Positions 1 to 5,690 of a stretch of 8,495 nucleotides of DNA are shown piece by piece. This stretch comes from an uncultured Treponema sp. (lineage in GTDB: Bacteria > Spirochaetota > Spirochaetia > Treponematales > Treponemataceae). Under the pieces are notes generated by a model. The model saw nothing but the letters and a program-made list of their open reading frames with translations. It did not search any database and had not been told where the DNA came from. The stretch lies in NCBI GenBank assembly GCA_905236465.1, contig CAJOQA010000232.1, positions 1-8,495 of the forward strand, given 5' to 3'. Numbering within the stretch: the stretch's first letter is position 1; the number at the start of each line of letters is the position of its first letter. The translations under genes were made by a program, and so were the position numbers.

Positions 1-698
1 ATGAGCTCTACCCCGTTTCAGAAGCTCAAAAAAATTTTTATAGAGAACTTACAAATTTATATCAGGATCCCGCAAAGCTTTTACGGGTTGGCTGTGGAAC
101 AGGATTTTTTGAGCACCTGCTTGCCCGCGAAGGCAAAGATGTAACAGGTATAGAAGATTTTCCAGAACTTTTACGGTCTGCCAACCTCCGTCGCCGAAAC
201 CAGCTTATGTCCATACGATTCTTTCAAATGTCCTATTTAGATATGGTAAGATTTCTAGGCAAGGGCTTTTACAATATAATATCAATTTTGGAAGACAGGA
301 TAACTAGCATCCACGATAGGACCCTTTTAAGAAAGTTCTTTTTTGACAGCAAGCAGCTATTGTGCAAAGACGGAAGCCTTGTTATTGGCATGTACAATTA
401 CGACAAGTTTAAGGACTCAACAAAATTTGACCTACCAGCTAGGGAAAGTCTTAGAACCAAACTCTTTTCTTCTATTGGTATCAGGGATGACGGGCAAGCA
501 ATCCTAAAACAAAGCGTAGAAACAGGAAGCGGAAAACTGCTACCTGTAACGCAGGATAAACCCGTCTACCTGCTTCACACAAAAGAAATAGAGCTTTTCG
601 CAAAAGAAGCAGGCTTTAAGAATATCAACTTTTACGCAGATTACAGCAAGACTCCCTTTACAGGAGAGCAGGATTCCTTTATTGCACTTATCAGTTAA
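1..698 (+). CDS. Class I SAM-dependent methyltransferase, 5' end outside window
   Basis: The reading frame is open from base 3 to the TAA at 696-698, giving 231 visible residues with no start codon in view, so the gene begins left of the window. The first Met in frame (base 207) is internal: upstream of it the frame encodes LLRVGCGTGFFEHLL followed by VTGIED. This is the glycine-rich motif I of Rossmann-fold methyltransferases and the acidic residue after strand 2 that binds the SAM ribose. Later segments (YNIISILEDRI, then CKDGSLVIGMYNY) fit the strand 4 and strand 5 regions of a Methyltransf_11/25-type fold. The C-terminal segment LHTKEIELFAKEAGFKNINFY resembles the late helix-strand of small-molecule methyltransferases. 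The fold is clear but the substrate cannot be told from sequence. The gene converges on the RicT-like gene and overlaps its end by 8 bases. Confidence 0.8.
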   Translation, partial: ELYPVSEAQKNFYRELTNLYQDPAKLLRVGCGTGFFEHLLAREGKDVTGIEDFPELLRSANLRRRNQLMSIRFFQMSYLDMVRFLGKGFYNIISILEDRITSIHDRTLLRKFFFDSKQLLCKDGSLVIGMYNYDKFKDSTKFDLPARESLRTKLFSSIGIRDDGQAILKQSVETGSGKLLPVTQDKPVYLLHTKEIELFAKEAGFKNINFYADYSKTPFTGEQDSFIALIS

Positions 699-1611
699 TG
701 CGCCACTTGCCGCCTTCCTTTACAAAGCGGCTCGCATTAACTTCTATAATACGCCCATCCTCCCCAGACATCTTTATCATGGAAGTAAGGGGATTCACTT
801 CTGTTACCCGCCAGGCAGTATCATCGTAGTAGAGGCGTATTCCCTCATTCGGTAACTTTTTACGCTCCTGAACATACCAATCGTATTCGTAGCTTAAGCA
901 ACAGAGCAAACGGCCACACTGCCCGCTTATCTTTGTTGAATTTAGGCTTAAATTCTGTTCCTTAGCCATACGGATTGAAACTGGTCTTAAATGGTCACTA
1001 ACGCAATGGCAGCAGTAGGGGCGACCACAGACACCAAGCCCGCCGGTTATACGGCTTTCATCCCTAACCCCAATCTGGCGTAACTCAATGCGCATCTTAA
1101 AGACAGAAACAAGATCCTTTACCAGTTCCCTAAAGTCAACGCGGTTGTCGCTTGAAAAGAAAAATAAGGCCTTAGGTTCACCAACAAGAAAATGCACGGT
1201 TATAAGTTTCATATCCAAGTGGTGGTTTTCTACCTTCTCACGAAAAACAGAAAATGCTTCCTTTTCACTTTTCAACAAGTCCTGGGCGTGAAGCAAATCC
1301 TGCTCATCAGCCTTGCGAACAACTTCAACAACGTCACTAGGCTTTATGCCAACGGGGGTCTTCACTTTACCCAAGTTTACGGCAAGATCATCCCCGTAGC
1401 GGGTAGGGGCAAAAACCCAATCTCCTGTTTCCAATTTCATACCTTCTGGCAAGGTTGCATAAATTCCCTCACTAGAATAGTCTAATTTAAGTTTATATAA
1501 ATTTTTCGGAAAAACATAGGCATCAGTATCAGTGACATACGAAGTATTATCTTCTAGAGATTCTATATCCTCATTGACATCTTCTATATCACTTTCAAAA
1601 ATATCAGACAT
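691..1611 (-). CDS. PSP1-domain protein, YaaT/RicT-like
   Basis: The 306-residue product carries the PSP1 C-terminal signature: GVRDESRITGGLGVCGR, a PYCCHC cluster, MAKEQNLSLN, then KISGQCGRLLCCLSYEYD. The family includes B. subtilis YaaT/RicT, which with RicA (YmcA) and RicF (YlbF) forms an Fe-S-containing complex that acts with RNase Y in mRNA maturation and affects sporulation, competence and biofilm formation. The cysteines sit at residues 195, 200, 201, 203, 232, 237 and 238, consistent with cluster binding. The first 30 residues are unusually acidic, and the soluble protein has no signal peptide. I chose the ATG at 1611 because AAGGGAG (1617-1623) lies 5 bases upstream; a GTG at 1617 would overlap that site. 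It is last in the minus-strand operon, 18 bases after the YaaR-like gene. The family call is firm. The partners RicA and RicF are not in this window, so the B. subtilis role is inferred. Confidence 0.9.
   Translation of the reverse strand: MSDIFESDIEDVNEDIESLEDNTSYVTDTDAYVFPKNLYKLKLDYSSEGIYATLPEGMKLETGDWVFAPTRYGDDLAVNLGKVKTPVGIKPSDVVEVVRKADEQDLLHAQDLLKSEKEAFSVFREKVENHHLDMKLITVHFLVGEPKALFFFSSDNRVDFRELVKDLVSVFKMRIELRQIGVRDESRITGGLGVCGRPYCCHCVSDHLRPVSIRMAKEQNLSLNSTKISGQCGRLLCCLSYEYDWYVQERKKLPNEGIRLYYDDTAWRVTEVNPLTSMIKMSGEDGRIIEVNASRFVKEGGKWRIN
693..742. terminator. Inverted repeat at convergent gene ends, possible bidirectional terminator
   Basis: A perfect 10-bp inverted repeat has arms AGTTAATGCG (693-702) and CGCATTAACT (733-742). 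Nested inside it is a second 5-bp stem, GCCGC (709-713) with GCGGC (727-731). It starts within the stop region of the methyltransferase gene and lies in the last codons of the RicT-like gene, exactly where two transcription units collide. Neither side has a clear T-tract, so a classical intrinsic terminator is not shown. A Rho-assisted stop or an RNA 3'-end-protecting hairpin is possible. Confidence 0.35.
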
Positions 1612-1616
1612 ACGCA

Positions 1617-1623
1617 CTCCCTT
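1617..1623 (-). promoter_or_regulatory. Ribosome-binding site of the RicT-like gene
   Basis: AAGGGAG on the minus strand sits 5 bases before the ATG at 1611. It includes the first base of the alternative GTG start at 1617, so it argues for the ATG and shortens the open frame by two codons. Confidence 0.75.
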
Positions 1624-1629
1624 GATTTT

Positions 1630-2175
1630 TTAAGCTGCCATTAAGTCTACAAGCAAGCCCTTAATTTCATCGATTTTCGCGAGCATAGTCAGCGTATCAT
1701 TGTGAGAATGTAAAAGCCACTGAGCCATCTCGTCTAGTTTTTTATTTATCATCACTACCTGAGTCTGCGGGGGCAACCTTTTACCAGTTCTAGACAGGCC
1801 TACCCTCTTTTTTTCAACAACCTGATAGTTATTTTTTACTATAAAACGCATAAACTGGCTGACTTTTTGCCTGTAATCTGCAAAATTTTCAGTCAACTGT
1901 GATTTTTTCATCTTCTCGGCAGCTAAGTCTGCCCTATCCTTTAAAAAAACAGCGGCTTCTTCTACTGGCATTCCGGCAATTTCAGGGGGAAACCCTTCAG
2001 ACTTAAGCCTGAACTCTTCCTGGCTTTTTTCTAGAGCAGAAGCAAAAAGGTTCTTCCGTACTTTACCAGTCTTTTTTGCATCTTCCTTTTTTTTTGCCTG
2101 ACTTGCAGCTTCTGCAGCCGCGGCCTGAGCTGCTGAAAAATAAAGCCCCTGTGTTACAGAATCAACTCCTTCCAT
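1630..2175 (-). CDS. YaaR-like protein (DUF327)
   Basis: The 181-residue product is a cytoplasmic, mostly helical protein. The N-terminal part (about residues 14-50) is rich in Ala and Lys and probably a variable helix. The DUF327 core covers roughly residues 95-181: FADYRQKVSQFMRFIVKNN, then KKLDEMAQWLL, and the closing IDEIKGLLVDLMAA, which is the most typical stretch of the family. B. subtilis YaaR has no settled function, but its gene lies close to yaaT and holB, and the same YaaR-YaaT neighbourhood appears here. The start ATG at 2175 follows the bactofilin stop after 3 bases, and GGAG just before that stop supplies the ribosome-binding site, so the two genes are probably translationally coupled. 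A run of nine A residues in codons 27-30 is noted separately. Confidence 0.85.
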   Translation of the reverse strand: MEGVDSVTQGLYFSAAQAAAAEAASQAKKKEDAKKTGKVRKNLFASALEKSQEEFRLKSEGFPPEIAGMPVEEAAVFLKDRADLAAEKMKKSQLTENFADYRQKVSQFMRFIVKNNYQVVEKKRVGLSRTGKRLPPQTQVVMINKKLDEMAQWLLHSHNDTLTMLAKIDEIKGLLVDLMAA

Positions 2176-2178
2176 CCC

Positions 2179-2634
2179 TTACTCCGGAAAAGATTGTGGT
2201 AAATCTGGAATTTTCATATCCTGCAGCAAAGATTTTGAAGCTATGGTCTGACTGTCTTGCCAACTTTCCACAGCATCATTGTAAAGATTATCATCACTTA
2301 AAGCAATGCAGTGCCCGTTTAAAATTGAATCCTGTTCAGATTGAAAATGATGAGTTTGAACATCGCCAAGGACAGCTGCCGTAGATAAAAGGGTTATACT
2401 GTCTGGGGCCACAATGTTACCTAAAACAATACCGCCAACTGTTATAGACTTTGCAAAGACATTACCGCGGATGCGGGCCTGACTGCCAACAATCACATTT
2501 CCGCTTGCCTCTAAGTCTCCGTCTAGGTCGCCATTTATGTGCATACAACCATTGACCTTGATATTTCCCTTAACACTAGAACCTATGCCAAGTATGCTGT
2601 TTATAGAATAGTCTTCGTTACTGAATAATGCCAT
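2179..2634 (-). CDS. Bactofilin (DUF583/PF04519 family)
   Basis: The 151-residue product has the right-handed beta-helix core of bactofilins at about residues 12-112. It begins with SILGIGSSVKGNIKVNG and runs through short glycine-rich turns (INGDLDGDL, VIVGSQARIRGNV, ITVGGIVLGNI), closing with SILNGHCIAL, a typical end of the core. Short, poorly conserved tails flank it, and there is no signal peptide or membrane span. Bactofilins polymerise without nucleotide into cytoskeletal filaments at the inner membrane, and in Helicobacter, Caulobacter and Leptospira they influence cell shape. The gene abuts the M23 peptidase gene: its ATG follows that TAA with no gap. No good Shine-Dalgarno is visible, so translation probably depends on coupling. 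The bactofilin-M23 pair suggests a scaffold recruiting the endopeptidase, as with CcmA and Csd1 in H. pylori. The family is clear; the exact morphological role is inferred. Confidence 0.93.
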   Translation of the reverse strand: MALFSNEDYSINSILGIGSSVKGNIKVNGCMHINGDLDGDLEASGNVIVGSQARIRGNVFAKSITVGGIVLGNIVAPDSITLLSTAAVLGDVQTHHFQSEQDSILNGHCIALSDDNLYNDAVESWQDSQTIASKSLLQDMKIPDLPQSFPE

Positions 2635-3651
2635 TTACTTTATATTAATGTACTTTGAGGGGTCAACTACATCGGAACCGATGTGGACTTCATAGTGCAG
2701 GTGGGGACCAGTAGACATACCAGTGCTACCTATATTCCCTATTATCTGCCGCTGAGAAACAGTATCACCCTTATGAACCCTTACGACAGAAAGGTGAGCA
2801 TAACGGGTATAAATACCATGCTTATGTTTAAGGATAATGTAGTTTCCGTATCCGCCCGGGTCATAGCCAACTGTAACAACCTGACCGTTGGCAGTAGCAA
2901 TAACAGGATCCCCTGACCTATAGGTACTTATGTCCATTCCCTTGTGGATATACCATTGGTGGCTTATAGGGTGGATATTCTGACCAAAGGCCATAGAAAT
3001 ATGCCCTATTCCACCCCTAATGGGCCAAATGTTCGGGATATCTGTAAAAAGTGTTCCCTGACTTTCAAGCATCTTTCCTATCTGCTCAACAGGCTCAACG
3101 GCATTCTCCAAATATTCCGTCAAGTGGCGGATATCTGAAGTTTCCTTTAAAGAACCTGAAATAATATCTTGGGTATCAAAAAGGGAAGAAAGGTCGGAGG
3201 AAGTCCCTGAGTTCTTTGAGACCGGATCGCTTTGCTCTATACCCAACAAGGATAAAGACTGGCTTAAAGAATTCTGAAAACGTTTTGCTGTTTGCAAGAG
3301 GTTGTTGTTTTCGTCACGCAATTCATCAAGGCTAGCTAAGGTTTCTTTATTTTCTTCCTTTAATCTGCTGATTTCCGCAACAGACCTAGTTGAATTCCTT
3401 GTAAAGGGAATAAAAGAAATAACGATACCAGCAAAAATAAGGAAACCAACCACAAGGGCACAGATATTTGTCTGAAGATTTATAACCTTACCCTTTGCGT
3501 GGGGAACTATCATTATTGTCAGCTTCTGATCAAAAACCTTGAACAGGCGCAAAAAAATATGACCCAATTTTCCTAGACCTGAAGACAAAGACCGCATCAG
3601 TTGAGAAACAATATTTTTTTCAAGTCTTTTATATCTACGTGTTTTTGCCAC
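2635..3651 (-). CDS. Membrane-anchored M23 (LytM-type) metallo-endopeptidase
   Basis: With the GTG start at 3651 the product has 338 residues. Residues 1-60 are a basic cytoplasmic tail, residues about 63-83 form a single membrane span (ICALVVGFLIFAGIVISF), residues about 90-135 are a probable coiled coil, and residues about 205-335 are the peptidase M23 domain. All key residues are present: zinc ligands H236 and D240 (HKGMD) and H319 (PHLHYEV), and catalytic His H286 (RYAHLS) and H317. An active enzyme cleaving peptidoglycan cross-links in the periplasm is therefore expected. The longer frame from TTG at 3663 is less likely because GGAG (3658-3661) lies 6 bases before the GTG. It is the first gene of the operon behind a consensus promoter and is directly followed by bactofilin, whose homologues recruit such peptidases for cell curvature or helicity. 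Confidence 0.93.
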   Translation of the reverse strand: MAKTRRYKRLEKNIVSQLMRSLSSGLGKLGHIFLRLFKVFDQKLTIMIVPHAKGKVINLQTNICALVVGFLIFAGIVISFIPFTRNSTRSVAEISRLKEENKETLASLDELRDENNNLLQTAKRFQNSLSQSLSLLGIEQSDPVSKNSGTSSDLSSLFDTQDIISGSLKETSDIRHLTEYLENAVEPVEQIGKMLESQGTLFTDIPNIWPIRGGIGHISMAFGQNIHPISHQWYIHKGMDISTYRSGDPVIATANGQVVTVGYDPGGYGNYIILKHKHGIYTRYAHLSVVRVHKGDTVSQRQIIGNIGSTGMSTGPHLHYEVHIGSDVVDPSKYINIK

Positions 3652-3657
3652 GAAAAA

Positions 3658-3663
3658 CTCCAA
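3658..3663 (-). promoter_or_regulatory. Ribosome-binding site fixing the M23 gene start
   Basis: TTGGAG on the minus strand ends 6 bases before the GTG at 3651. The alternative TTG start at 3663 is part of this same site and has no good site of its own, so the GTG is preferred. Confidence 0.7.
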
Positions 3664-3683
3664 AATCTCGCTAAAATCAACAA

Positions 3684-3712
3684 ATTATATCATATAGACA
3701 ATTCATTGTCAA
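3684..3712 (-). promoter_or_regulatory. Consensus sigma-70-type promoter for the M23-bactofilin-YaaR-RicT operon
   Basis: The minus strand reads TTGACA (3712-3707), a 17-base spacer, then TATAAT (3689-3684), preceded by TG one base upstream (extended -10). Both hexamers match the consensus at every position. Transcription would start near 3677, leaving a leader of about 26 bases before the GTG start. An inverted repeat (3697-3710) overlaps the -35 element and the spacer. Confidence 0.85.
3697..3710. promoter_or_regulatory. Inverted repeat within the operon promoter, candidate operator
   Basis: GACAAT-TC-ATTGTC is a perfect 6-bp inverted repeat with a 2-base centre. It overlaps the last four bases of the -35 box and most of the spacer of the minus-strand promoter, a position where a bound dimeric repressor would block RNA polymerase. 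Which regulator binds, if any, cannot be told. Confidence 0.4.
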
Positions 3713-3752
3713 ACACTGAAGGCAAGGCCAGTTCCGCTGAAAGCACAATTTC

Positions 3753-3771
3753 AAGTTGACTTTTGCAACTT
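3753..3771. promoter_or_regulatory. Inverted repeat over the -35 of the plus-strand promoter
   Basis: AAGTTG (3753-3758) and CAACTT (3766-3771) form a perfect 6-bp inverted repeat with a 7-base centre. It spans the -35 element of the tatD-dus promoter. This could be a second operator or chance; AT-rich intergenic DNA gives such repeats fairly often. Confidence 0.25.
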
Positions 3772-3784
3772 TCTGTGTTAATAT
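3756..3784 (+). promoter_or_regulatory. Promoter for the tatD-dus-DGC operon
   Basis: TTGACT (3756-3761) is followed by 17 bases and TAATAT (3779-3784), with TG one base before the -10 (extended -10). The -35 matches 5 of 6 positions and the -10 matches 4 of 6. Start of transcription would be near 3791, leaving a leader of about 68 bases before the tatD-like ATG. It is back to back with the minus-strand promoter, 44 bases between the -35 boxes. Confidence 0.6.
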
Positions 3785-3809
3785 ATTCGGTATAGGAAAG
3801 TAAAAATGT

Positions 3810-3825
3810 GAGACAATTCTGTCTC
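3810..3825 (+). promoter_or_regulatory. Inverted repeat in the tatD leader, candidate operator or hairpin
   Basis: GAGACA-ATTC-TGTCTC is a perfect 6-bp inverted repeat with a 4-base loop, about 20 bases downstream of the predicted transcription start. It shares the 9-mer AGACAATTC with the inverted repeat in the divergent promoter (3696-3704). It could be a DNA operator or a small RNA hairpin in the leader. The stretch after it is T-rich (TATCTTTTT, about 3834-3842), so weak attenuation is conceivable. Confidence 0.35.
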
Positions 3826-3842
3826 TCCACTATTATCTTTTT

Positions 3843-3849
3843 AAGGAAG
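3843..3849 (+). promoter_or_regulatory. Ribosome-binding site fixing the TatD-like start
   Basis: AAGGAAG ends 9 bases before the ATG at 3859, which begins the MQFFDTHAH sequence typical of TatD N-termini. This supports that ATG over the upstream in-frame GTG at 3808. Confidence 0.7.
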
Positions 3850-3858
3850 AAAAAAGCA

Positions 3859-4644
3859 ATGCAGTTTTTTGATACTCACGCCCATATAGGGTTGATATAT
3901 GATAACCCTATTGAACAATATCGCGTTATACAGCAAGCAAAAGCGGCTGGAGTTACACGCATTTTAAGTATAAACAACTCTCTCTACGACTTTAAGAAGG
4001 AATACACCATTTTAAAGCCACAGAAGAACATTTTCCACGCTGTAGGTGTAAGCCCTGCAGAAGTAACCACCCCAGGGGCAGATTGGGTAAAAACCCTGGA
4101 AGACAGTTTAAAACTCCCCAATGTTGTAGCTTTAGGCGAAACAGGTCTTGACTACGACAAGGAATACGGAACAAAAAAAACCCAGATTGAGCTCTTTATT
4201 GCACAGTTGGAGCTTGCGAAAAAACACCAGGTTCCAGTTGTCATCCATAACCGCAAGGCGGGAAATGACATTTTTGATATCCTAAAGGGACGTATGCCTG
4301 ACAAGGGGGCGGTTTTTCACTGTTACAGTGAGGATGCAGAGTATGCAAAAAGGTGCTTAGCGGCAAATATGAATGTGTATTTTTCATTTGCCGGAAACCT
4401 CACCTATAGGAATGCTAGAAACTTACATGAAACAGTCTTAAATCTTCCCTTAGACCGCATTCTTTTGGAAACGGAAAGTCCCTTTATGATCCCTGCTGAT
4501 AAAAGGGAAAAAAAGAGAACTATGCCAGCCTATCTGCTTTCAACGGCAAAATTCCTGGCAGAAATCTTGGACCTAGACCTTGAAAAACTTGCAGCCCAGC
4601 TTTGGACTAACAGCTGCAAATTCTTCAATCTACCGGAAGCATGA
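3859..4644 (+). CDS. TatD-family metal-dependent hydrolase, divergent active site
   Basis: The 261-residue product is an amidohydrolase-fold (TIM-barrel) protein of the TatD family, whose members act as metal-dependent DNases (3'-5' exonuclease, AP site processing) or related hydrolases. Visible motifs are DTHAH (metal ligands H7 and H9), GETGLDYD (E94), VVIHNRKA (H130), VFHCYSED (H154) and the terminal LLETESPFM. In most family members the last motif is ETDSP or ETDAP with a metal-binding Asp; here that position is Glu (E206). The usual GxHPH motif is also altered to GVSPAEV (63-69). These changes may mean altered chemistry or reduced activity. Length is normal for the family. An upstream in-frame GTG (3808) would add 17 residues ahead of the family N-terminus and is rejected. 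The stop overlaps the dus start as ATGA, so the two are translationally coupled. Cytoplasmic; exact substrate unknown. Confidence 0.88.
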   Translation: MQFFDTHAHIGLIYDNPIEQYRVIQQAKAAGVTRILSINNSLYDFKKEYTILKPQKNIFHAVGVSPAEVTTPGADWVKTLEDSLKLPNVVALGETGLDYDKEYGTKKTQIELFIAQLELAKKHQVPVVIHNRKAGNDIFDILKGRMPDKGAVFHCYSEDAEYAKRCLAANMNVYFSFAGNLTYRNARNLHETVLNLPLDRILLETESPFMIPADKREKKRTMPAYLLSTAKFLAEILDLDLEKLAAQLWTNSCKFFNLPEA

Positions 4645-5654
4645 AAAACCTTTACCACCCAGTCGCTTTTGCAGGCCTGACATTAGAAGGAAACCTCTTT
4701 TTGGCCCCCATTGCTGGCTATAGCGACAGGGCATTCAGATCTATCTGCATTGAAAACGGGGCTTCTTACTGCACAACAGAAATGGTAAGCGCAGAAGCCC
4801 TGACTAGGGGGTCTGGAAAAACACAAGAGCTTATGACAGCTGCCCCAAACGAAAAGATCTACGCCATTCAGCTCTTTGGCGGTAAGGGAGAAACCGTAGC
4901 TAAAGCGGCTGAAATGGTGCTGGAAACGACAAATTGCACAAGTATAGACATAAACGGGGGCTGTCCCGTCCCCAAGATATTAAAAAGTGGGGCTGGTAGC
5001 TGTCTTACCAAAGACCCGCATTTACTCTATGAGATTGTAAGCAGGGTTAAAAAAGCTGTTTTGGATTACTGTTCTGTTCATCCAAAGAGGGGGCCTGTAC
5101 CCGTTACTATAAAAATCCGCAGTGGCTGGGACGCAAACCATATAACATGGAAGGATTGTGCCCAAGCGGCCCTTGATGCAGGGGCTGACGCAATAACTAT
5201 CCACGCAAGGACCAGGGCTCAAGGCTATGAGGGAAAAGCTGATTGGACTATTCAAAGGCAACTAGTTGACTTTATACAGGGTCGCATCCCTGTTTTTGGC
5301 AGTGGAGATGCCAATAGCCCTGAAAGCGCAAAGGCTATGCTTGAAGAAACCGGCGTGGATGGCGTTATGTTTGCAAGGGGTGCCATGGGAGACCCCTTCA
5401 TTTTTAAAAGAACTAAGGATTTTTTACTAAACGGGACTTACCAGGCTACAAGTTGTCAAGAAAGAATACAGGCAGGATTCAAGGAACTTGAAATTCAAGT
5501 AGCCGACAGGGGGGAAAAGGGGGCCTGTCTTGAAATGCGGAAGAAGTTTTGCGCCTACTCTACAGGAATAAGAGGTGGTGGAGTATTAAGGAAACAAATA
5601 GTTTCTGCCGATACAATAGAAGACTATCGCAAAATTTTTGCAGAATTTATTTAA
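4641..5654 (+). CDS. dus: tRNA-dihydrouridine synthase, DusB-like
   Basis: The 337-residue flavoprotein reduces uridine to dihydrouridine in the tRNA D-loop, using FMN and NADPH. The N-terminal TIM barrel shows LAPIAGYSDRAFR (22-33), QLFGG (77-81), the catalytic loop IDINGGCPVPKILKSGAGS (102-120) with active Cys108, TIKIRSGWD (156-164), ITIHARTR (185-192) and the FMN-phosphate motif ARGAMGDPFIF (245-255). The C-terminal helical domain (about 260-337) is the RNA-binding part. The motif order and VPKI loop fit DusB, the group common outside the gamma-proteobacteria, but the subgroup is not certain. The start ATG at 4641 overlaps the tatD stop by 4 bases, with GGAAG just upstream. The catalytic loop has NGGCP where NMGCP is usual, a minor change. 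Expected to be fully active. Confidence 0.93.
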   Translation: MKNLYHPVAFAGLTLEGNLFLAPIAGYSDRAFRSICIENGASYCTTEMVSAEALTRGSGKTQELMTAAPNEKIYAIQLFGGKGETVAKAAEMVLETTNCTSIDINGGCPVPKILKSGAGSCLTKDPHLLYEIVSRVKKAVLDYCSVHPKRGPVPVTIKIRSGWDANHITWKDCAQAALDAGADAITIHARTRAQGYEGKADWTIQRQLVDFIQGRIPVFGSGDANSPESAKAMLEETGVDGVMFARGAMGDPFIFKRTKDFLLNGTYQATSCQERIQAGFKELEIQVADRGEKGACLEMRKKFCAYSTGIRGGGVLRKQIVSADTIEDYRKIFAEFI

Positions 5655-5690
5655 GACACACTTAAGTACAGGTAGTTTAAAGAAGATATT

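Noticed and set aside
1088..1485. Plus-strand open frames of 67 and 97 codons inside the RicT-like gene
   Set aside because: They are antisense to a clearly conserved domain, have no family-like sequence and no good ribosome-binding sites.
2076..2384. Plus-strand open frame of 102 codons
   Set aside because: It lies antisense across the YaaR-like and bactofilin genes and its composition looks like a reverse-complement shadow.
2683..3138. Plus-strand open frames antisense to the M23 gene
   Set aside because: The M23 catalytic motifs on the opposite strand explain this region fully.
3652..3663. TTG start for the M23 gene, adding four residues
   Set aside because: The TTG is part of the ribosome-binding site TTGGAG that serves the GTG at 3651.
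3808..3858. Seventeen-residue N-terminal extension of the TatD-like protein from GTG 3808
   Set aside because: TatD proteins begin right at the xxDTHAH motif, and a ribosome site precedes the ATG at 3859. The extension would also be encoded by the palindrome at 3810-3825.
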